Source: Stentor coeruleus (lineage: Eukaryota > Ciliophora > Heterotrichea > Heterotrichida > Stentoridae). From it: 64,000 nt of DNA. The stretch covers positions 1-64,000 of the forward strand of contig MPUH01000175.1 of assembly GCA_001970955.1 (NCBI GenBank). The letters run 5' to 3'. Made by a program: the position numbers and the translations under genes. Below are positions 57,932 through 64,000 of this stretch, in pieces (position 1 is the stretch's first letter; each line of letters begins with the position of its first letter). A model generated the notes under the pieces. That model was not told the DNA's origin. It saw nothing but the letters and a program-made list of their open reading frames with translations, and did not search any database.

Positions 57932-58897
57932 TTATTGTTTAGTATTCGAATCTTGGACTTTATTTTTCTTCTTATTGCAACAGCAAATAGTGCATGACAT
58001 AAACATCACCAGAACCTAAATATTTCATACCATATAAGATCCTAATATAATAGACACTATTCCATAAATCAAAAAGTTCTCAGCAGCCCAATCATTAAGT
58101 TCAGACATGCAACTGCCTTTAGGTTCTCCGTTATTAACATCACTAAACATAAAAAGCGCTCTTTGTATACAAAGTCCTGAACAATCAAAGCTTTCTTCAA
58201 CCCATTTTAGTAGTGGGAAGTATTTTCGCATATTTGACGTAAAATATTTTTCTTTATATTCTGTAGCAGAAACTGAACAATCATCTACTGATATATCCAA
58301 ATTTAGGTTTTCTTTTACCCAATTAATGATTGTATCTTGTTGATCTACACTTACATCAGGAACAGCTAAGCAGGGGTCGCAATCAAGTACATTTTTCGCA
58401 CCCTTATCTGAAAAAGAATATGGCTCATTCAATGTGCCTAAATAACTTATTGTATAAGTATCAGTCGCTAAACAAGGACAATATAAAGTACATAAAGCTT
58501 CTACAACCTTTTCTGTACCTTTGTCTGCATCTTCGAACTGATCATGACAATCTGCTTCATTTCCAAAATAATCTTCAGAAAGTTTCCGGGCGTAAATTAT
58601 TATGGCACCAAAAGCAATGAGAATAATCGAAATTAACACTCCGATGAAAATGAAGATACAGAGTAGTAACTTTTTCTCTTTCCAAGTGCCTACAAACCCG
58701 AAAAACGATATAAGAATTAGAGCTGCACCACATGCTATGATAATGTAACCAGCATATTTAAACTCAATGAGATCAAGGAATATTGAGTTCTGCAACTGGT
58801 ATCCAGCCCAAATAAGTACGGCCCCAACACCAATTAAAATAATGCAAGCTATGAATATCAATAGTTTCAAACATTTTGGGGGACAGCAACAACACAT
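57932..58897 (-). CDS. Tetraspanin-like membrane protein, two exons
   Basis: Exon 1 (58897-58031) and exon 2 (58015-57932) join across a 15-nt intron, giving 316 residues. The N-terminus is MCCCCPPKC, a palmitoylation cluster. Four membrane helices lie at ~10-31, ~48-70, ~77-99 and ~270-300; the last one is completed only by splicing (ILGSYMV then LVMFMSC). The large loop between helices 3 and 4 is Cys-rich (LCTLYCPC, DCDPC, DCSGLC), as in tetraspanins, though the usual CCG motif is not present. The tail is basic (NKKKNK). It probably organises membrane microdomains; partners unknown. Confidence 0.85.
58016..58030 (-). other. 15-nt intron
   Basis: GTATGAAATATTTAG on the minus strand. Retention would end the protein within the fourth membrane helix (TGA inside the intron); removal completes it. 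Confidence 0.9.
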
Positions 58898-59897
58898 TTA
58901 TTATGGCTATCCATTGCTTATTTGTGATTTAAAATTTAATCGATATCCATCTAAGATTAATATATACATATATATATATATATAAATCATAATTTCCTAA
59001 TGTTTTAAAGTTAGAGTTTTATACAAGATATAAATAATTTGTATTATAAAGCATGAATAAAAAAGCTATTAAAGCAAATAATTAGTTATAATTATCTGTA
59101 GGCTTGAGGTAATAGTCTTAAAAGTAAGAAAATAGGCAGAGTATACCTTATCTGATTAAAAAAAAAATATTCCATTAAACTAATCAGTTTTAACTAAAAA
59201 TTAGATTCAAAAGCATAAAAACTAAATAAATACCCTAAAAATTTTGGATAATTAAACAATCGTATATTTTTAATATATTTTTATATATACACTTCATCCT
59301 AACAAAAAAACTAGTACCCTTACCTTTGAGATTACAAAGGAACACAAAAATACCCAAAAATATCATTGTTTGACAAAATGGGCGTGACTTCTACAAAAGT
59401 TAAAATTAACATGGTTAATGTCAAAACTATTACACCCTTCAGGGATATATAAAATTATTATGTGTTTTTAAGAATAACGTTTTTTGAATACGTATATTCT
59501 AATGTTTGAGCTAAGCATGCTATGAAAAATTGCTTCAGGTTCAAAATTTTTTTTTTAAGCATATGACAACTAAAGTCCCCATCCTAGTTTTAAATCCAAG
59601 TCTAGATACAGTTTTTCTTATCTTGAAAGGTAAATTGAATGTTTATTACAAAGTGATGTTTTAATAAAGGCAATATACTTCATTAATCTATTACAATTTG
59701 TAATACTATTATGTTTATAAACATATCAATTTCTTAATAATAGACCATAACAAATATGTAATTTTTATACATCTTTGCAATCACTAGTCCAAAAATTATG
59801 ACCTTGAAATTCGCATTTTAATTATACAGATTTCCTTATCAGTAATTATTCCTATGAATTCACATTACTATTCAGCATAATTTTCCAATCTAAATTT
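58898..59897. other. Divergent intergenic region with a TA microsatellite
   Basis: A short TA repeat lies at 58961-58984. A 24-codon frame starting MGVTSTKV (59378-59452) could encode a tiny myristoylated peptide but has no other support. The rest is AT-rich spacer. Confidence 0.4.
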
Positions 59898-60833
59898 ATG
59901 CGAATTTTACTAACTGAGAATAAAAATTCCTATATAATGGATAATGACAAGCAAGGTCTAAGAGGATTTCCATGGATTTCAGACTTAATTTTGCTCCTAG
60001 AATACATTATTCTTTTGTTCTTCCTCGGTCTAAAATACCGCAGGCAGCAAATGCGTCTCAAAAGGCCAAGCAGGCTAATGAAAGCTTTTTACAGCTTTCT
60101 GCTCATATGCATTTTCATGAGAATCCTACTATTTTTAGATATCGGCCTAGACTACACAATTGAAGCTTATACTGTAATATTATTTATTGGAGTCTTACCT
60201 TACTTCTCTGCAGCATGTATTATGATATATATCTGGTGAGGACTATGAAGGATGGACATTTATCTATTAACTCGTTGGGACATAGATATCTCTTTGAGAT
60301 TTAAATATATTTTCAGTTTCAAGATCATAGCCTATTTTATAAACTTATTAGTCTGGATAGTCTTTTTCCTTTTGGCTATCATAAAAGCTTTAAATATAAT
60401 TGACACATCAAAGTATGCCATATATAGAGGAATGAACATTTTAGAAGCAATTCTAAGCTTTTTAATAATGCTAGGGATGACTCTAGCAGGAGTAGGTTTA
60501 GGAAGACGAGTTAGAAACATGATGAATCATACTCCAAAACATTTGATACCATGGATTATCATATCAATTTTCACAACAGCTTGTCGATTTATTTCCCATT
60601 TGTTAATCCTTTTTAGTCAGGATCTTTGGGGTTGTATAGGCAAATCAACATTGTGGTAGGGATTATTTAGGAACATTTTCCTTATAATTGATGTAAATTT
60701 TGGGGAAATTATCCCAATTATAACTTTTGCATATTGTGCAAGTGCTTGCATAACTTTTATAAGATCAACTTATTCGACTCTTGATAGTTCAGATACGTAT
60801 TCGATAGACCATTCTAAACCTTTATATAAGTAG
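59898..60833 (+). CDS. Seven-helix membrane protein, three exons
   Basis: Exons 59898-60235, 60251-60655 and 60671-60833 join across two 15-nt introns to give 301 residues. A start at 59937 (MDNDKQG, in TATATAATGG context) is also plausible and gives 288. Seven hydrophobic segments are visible, e.g. DLILLLEYIILLFFLGL, FIGVLPYFSAACIMIYIW, LVWIVFFLLAIIKA, FLIMLGMTLAGVGLG and ITFAYCASACITFI. A GRRVRN loop follows segment five. Topology resembles the TOM1/THH1-GPR137 class or other GPCR-like proteins, but no diagnostic motif is seen. Without splicing the frame would stop after three or five helices. Confidence 0.8.
60236..60250 (+). other. 15-nt intron
   Basis: GTGAGGACTATGAAG. Joins ...IYIW to MDIYLLTRW in frame, removing TGA stops. 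The only one of the five with GTG rather than GTA at its 5' end. Confidence 0.85.
60656..60670 (+). other. 15-nt intron
   Basis: GTAGGGATTATTTAG. Joins KSTLW to NIFLIIDVN in frame, removing a TAG and adding the seventh membrane helix. Confidence 0.88.
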
Positions 60834-61424
60834 TTGTAAATTTATCTTTAGGAGGATTGAAATATTAGAGGGATTATGAATAATTGTTAGGATTATTGGA
60901 TTTTATGGTATTGTAGATGTGTTTGGGATTTGGTTGTGAAGAAAGATTGTATGAGAAGGTTGAAGTTAGATTGTATGATTTTTTAAGATTTATTTCAGAT
61001 TTGAATGAATATTTTAATTTATGTTCTTATAGCATGTATATTTTTATAGTTGCTAGGTAGATAGGATTTATGTAGAAAATTATATTTGGAATCGTGGAGA
61101 ATTTGTGCTTGGTTTATATTTTGATTTAGTTTTTATATATGATTAGTGTATGACTATTGAGATTTTTAATTTGAAAGATTATGTTAGTATATACTTTATA
61201 GAAATATAATATATAAATTTGCATATCAAATAAAGATAATATTATAGAATATATTTTCCAACTAAATCATCTTCTGTAAATATTTTCTCCAATTAAATAT
61301 TCATTTCTAGTTTTTTCAATATATTTTCCAACTAAATCATCTTCTGTAAATATTTTCTCCAATTAAATATTCATTTCTAGTTTTTTCAATTAACTTTCCA
61401 ATATTATCTAACTGTCTTTATCTA
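60834..61424. other. Convergent intergenic region with a 70-bp tandem duplication
   Basis: Strongly C-poor, G/T-rich 3' flank (60834-61200), then an exact 70-bp duplication (61251-61390) next to the stop of the following minus-strand gene. No gene seen. Confidence 0.5.
61251..61390. repeat. Exact 70-bp tandem duplication
   Basis: 61251-61320 and 61321-61390 are identical with no N between. It lies in the 3' flank of the AEEARL-repeat gene. Recent duplication or assembly effect. Confidence 0.88.
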
Positions 61425-63229
61425 CTAGCTTTCTTCTTCGTTATTTTCTTCTGTTTCTTCTACAGGAGTTTCCTCAAGAGCCTCTTGAGCTTCTTTAGCT
61501 AGTCTCTCTTCTTCTAATCTTACTTCTTCTGCCAATCTTGCTTCTTCAGCTAGTCTCGCTTCTTCAGCAAATCTTCCTTCTTCTGCAAATCTTGCTTCTT
61601 CTGCCAATCTTGCTTCTTCAGCCAATCTTGCTTCTTCTGCCAATCTTGCTTCTTCAGCTAGTCTCTCTTCTTCAAGTCTTGCTTCTTCAGCCAATCTTGC
61701 TTCTTCAGCCAATCTTGCTTCTTCAGCTAATCTTGCTTCTTCAGCCAATCTTGCTTCTTCTGCCAATCTTGCTTCTTCAGCCAATCTTGCTTCTTCAGCT
61801 AGTCTCGCTTCTTCAGCTAATCTCGCTTCTTCAGCCAATCTTGCTTCTTCAGCTAGTCTCGCTTCTTCTGCCAATCTTGCTTCTTCTGCTAATCTCGCTT
61901 CTTCAGCTAGTCTTGCTTCTTCAGCTAATCTTGCTTCTTCTGCCAATCTTGCTTCTTCTGCCAATCTCGCTTCTTCAGCTAGTCTCGCTTCTTCAGCCAA
62001 TCTTGCTTCTTCTGCCAATCTTGCTTCTTCAGCCAATCTTGCTTCTTCTGCCAATCTTGCTCTTCTAATCTTAAAGCTTCAGCTTGAGCCAAAAGCAGCT
62101 CTTTATGAGCTTTAACCCTTTCTTTATATTCAGCTAATTGCCCTTTGGCTCCATTTGTTTTCCCTGATATTTCTTCAAACTGTGCTTCAAGCTCAAGTTT
62201 TCTTTGATTCCTGTTTTGGGCTTTTTCTCTTTTCTTCTTAAGTTTTTCTAGTTTCTCCTTCAAATCTTTCTCTAGCTCTTTTAATTTATGGATTTCATGC
62301 TCGTCATGCTCTACTTCATTATATCCTTCAGCCACTTTACCTTCAAGTTCATGTTTTTTATCACTCAAAGCTCCTACTTGTTCTGTAGTTACTGAATACT
62401 TTGATACCTCTTTCTCAAGCCCAGAGTTTTTAGATTTAAAAGAGTTTGTTTCATTTACCATTTGATTTTTTCTCAACCTTTCCTTTTCCAGCTCAGAATT
62501 TTTAATCGGAATCGCCTCAAGATTCGATTTCAGTTTTTCTTCCAAAACCTCTACTTCAGCAAAACCAACTATTTTACTAGTAAAATCATCTATTTTTTTC
62601 TTAAATGCAGAAATTTCATTTTTTAAATGTCCAATATCACTATCCAAAGTTCCTGAACCTTCAATATCAATAATCTGTCCTTTTAACCCATTAATCTCCA
62701 CAACAATCTCTTCATATCTTAAACATTTCTCATAATATTTCTCTTTAGTTTCATTAAGTTCACTAGGAATTTTCGATTTTTCTTTTTGTTTATCAGTTTT
62801 TTTATGAATCTCAGTACTTAAATATACATGCTTTTCACTTTGAGTAAAATTCTTTGTTTTACAATCATTATGTTCTTCAAAAATTTCATGTATTACTTTT
62901 TTTAGCCGGTCAATTTCATTGGTGTTATGGAAAATTCCATGCTCAGCTTGTTGGATTTGGTTTAAAAGATAAGAATATTTTTCTTCTAAGCCCATTTTGT
63001 TTTCTTTAAGTAAGTGGTTGAGATCTGTAGTTAAGTCGTCTTTTTTTTCTTTTAAAGTGTGAACTTCAGAGCGAAGATGATTCATTTCTTGTTCAGATGG
63101 CCCGGTTATTGAAGACTTTTTGAGATTTTCTATGTGTTTTTTTAGCTCCTCGCATTCAGAATGCAGGGTTTTGAGTTTTTCGCTCGTTCGCTTCACGTCT
63201 GGATCATTTGCGCTGACTCCGCACCCCAT
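61425..63229 (-). CDS. Myristoylation-signal coiled-coil protein with AEEARL repeats (apparent frameshift)
   Basis: It starts MGCGVSAND, predicting N-myristoylation and Cys3 palmitoylation. Residues ~10-380 form long coiled coils. The protein then enters an 18-bp repeat region. The assembled frame slips near 62060, where one T is missing relative to every other repeat unit, giving a false end QDWLKKRD at 61979. In the next frame the repeat reads AEEARL about 30 times and ends with an acidic tail (ETEENNEEES) at 61425. The two frames therefore look like one gene of about 600 residues with a single-base deletion, either an error in the repeat or a real mutation. The repeat should form a long charged helix. 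Likely a membrane-anchored rod or spacer. Confidence 0.75.
61510..62066 (-). repeat. 18-bp coding tandem repeat, about 30 copies
   Basis: Plus-strand units resemble GCCAATCTTGCTTCTTCT and encode AEEARL on the minus strand. Variation is mostly at third positions (CT/TA, CA/CT). A few units read FAEEG or VRLEEE. Copy number may differ between alleles or be wrong in the assembly. Confidence 0.9.
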
Positions 63230-63312
63230 ATTTATTATCGTCTAGTTCACATTAGATAGATTTTTGATTTAAATTATTCTTTTTTATTGAAAAATTGTTG
63301 TATTATTATATA

Positions 63313-64000
63313 CTAATTTCTAAATTTTATAAGGTTTTCACCACCTCGTGGAAAGTTCAGATAAGTCTCATTTGCATTGTTATCTACAATTAGACCTTGA
63401 AAAATATTCCTGAACCCACATGGAATTTTACGATTGGCAAGCTTGAGTTTAACATTTTGGACTTCTTGGATTTGATGTTTTAGTGTGCTAGTCATTGGTC
63501 TTTCTTGCAGTCTGGCAATTTTTTCATCTATTGGTGTAGCTTTTTTGTTTTTACGGTCTTCTAAAAATGCCTCTAAAGTAAAATTATAAGTTTTTACTCT
63601 TTTGTTTTTTATAAAATTGTTGACTATTGACATGATAATTCCAGGAGACTGTGACATTCTCCTTTGATTTTCATGTTTATTTGGCTCTGAACTTGATGAT
63701 CTTGTATAGGATGCATCAAAAGAAGTTATAAACTGATCATTAGAAAAATGGTCTTTTTTCGAGCGGTTTTTGACTTTAATATTTTTAGGAATATAAGGGA
63801 TGAACCGATTGTTTAATTTGATAGGGTCTTCTTTAGATATTAGCAAAACTGTTTGTGGCTTCGGGGTTAAAGATTCGATATTTCTGGTTTTTGAGAAAGT
63901 TTTTTGATCGTACCATTGCTTGATTTTTATAAGAAGTTCTTCTTGAAGCTTTTTACTTTGTGTAAAGCGCACTTCGTTAAGAAGAATTTGAAGGTTTTGC
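63313..64000 (-). CDS. Unknown Lys/Ser-rich protein, N-terminus beyond window
   Basis: The frame is open from the window edge (no ATG inside needed; first visible residues QNLQILLNEVRFTQS). At least 228 residues are present, ending in NLIKFRN. A helical start (KLQEELLIKIKQWYDQK) is followed by a basic Ser-rich middle with RSSSSEPNKHENQRRMSQSPG. The helical segment KTYNFTLEAFLEDRKNKK leads to a tail with GFRNIFQGLIVDNN. No known domain is recognised. It is transcribed toward the MGCGV gene (83 bp to that gene's start). Confidence 0.7.
   Translation of the reverse strand, partial: QNLQILLNEVRFTQSKKLQEELLIKIKQWYDQKTFSKTRNIESLTPKPQTVLLISKEDPIKLNNRFIPYIPKNIKVKNRSKKDHFSNDQFITSFDASYTRSSSSEPNKHENQRRMSQSPGIIMSIVNNFIKNKRVKTYNFTLEAFLEDRKNKKATPIDEKIARLQERPMTSTLKHQIQEVQNVKLKLANRKIPCGFRNIFQGLIVDNNANETYLNFPRGGENLIKFRN

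Noticed and set aside
61538-62068. Plus-strand Leu-rich frame opposite the AEEARL repeat
   Set aside because: Mirror of the 18-bp repeat, without start context or other support.
1-64000. Search by eye for tRNA genes, transposases, reverse transcriptases and viral structural genes
   Set aside because: None recognised; no cloverleaf, terminal repeats or diagnostic motifs were seen.

Overview
The window looks like macronuclear DNA of a ciliate, most probably a heterotrich of the Stentor type. It is very AT-rich and gene-dense on both strands. Nearly all genes are intact single reading frames under the standard code, with TAA, TAG and TGA all ending genes. Five interruptions resolve as spliceosomal introns of exactly 15 nt, all fitting GT-N6-TAT-N2-AG. 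Introns of 15 nt with an A at position 10 are, to my knowledge, a hallmark of Stentor. No rRNA, tRNA, CRISPR array, transposon or virus-like element was recognised.

Layout. 1-5 kb: a gene fragment at the edge and three related microproteins of 62-67 residues starting Met-Gly-Cys. 5-12 kb: a broken inositol polyphosphate kinase gene, a DEAD-box RNA helicase, two small unknown genes, a prenylated coiled-coil protein and a Spc25-like kinetochore protein. 12-19 kb: a 1250-residue protein with a Glu/Lys/Arg helix made of 6-residue repeats and a Cys-rich end, an arrestin-fold protein, a small CaaX protein and mitochondrial Hsp10. 19-27 kb: one uninterrupted 2765-codon HUWE1/TOM1-type HECT ubiquitin ligase. 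28-39 kb: a C2H2 zinc-finger protein, a long empty stretch, a decayed small gene, a coiled-coil protein, a basic protein, ribosomal protein eS24, a pseudokinase and a basic protein with a striking hairpin in its coding sequence. 39-50 kb: a mostly minus-strand block of cytoskeletal-looking genes (EF-hand protein, coiled-coil proteins, a tubulin tyrosine ligase-like enzyme), interrupted by a decayed tandem duplicate and an ankyrin-PH-AGC kinase. 51-64 kb: a catalytically degenerate dihydroorotase-like protein, a Rab32-type GTPase, a decayed UBTD-type gene, a small acylated protein, DENR, an ACBD6-like protein, a tetraspanin, a seven-helix membrane protein, and a myristoylation-signal coiled-coil protein with about 30 copies of an 18-bp repeat. 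The last gene runs off the edge.

Common themes. (1) Lipid anchors: several proteins start MGC or MG with nearby cysteines, two end in CaaX boxes, the Rab ends in CC, and the tetraspanin starts MCCCC. (2) Pseudoenzymes: a kinase without HRD and DFG aspartates and an amidohydrolase without its metal histidines. (3) Decayed host genes (inositol phosphate kinase, UBTD, a 32.4-kb gene and a 43-kb tandem copy) carry in-frame stops where Trp or Gln would fit, plus frameshifts. (4) Base composition switches sharply at gene ends: 5' flanks are almost G-free on the coding strand and 3' flanks are C-poor. (5) Four single Ns are each flanked by duplicated sequence of 41-139 nt and look like unmerged contig overlaps; removing one restores a reading frame.
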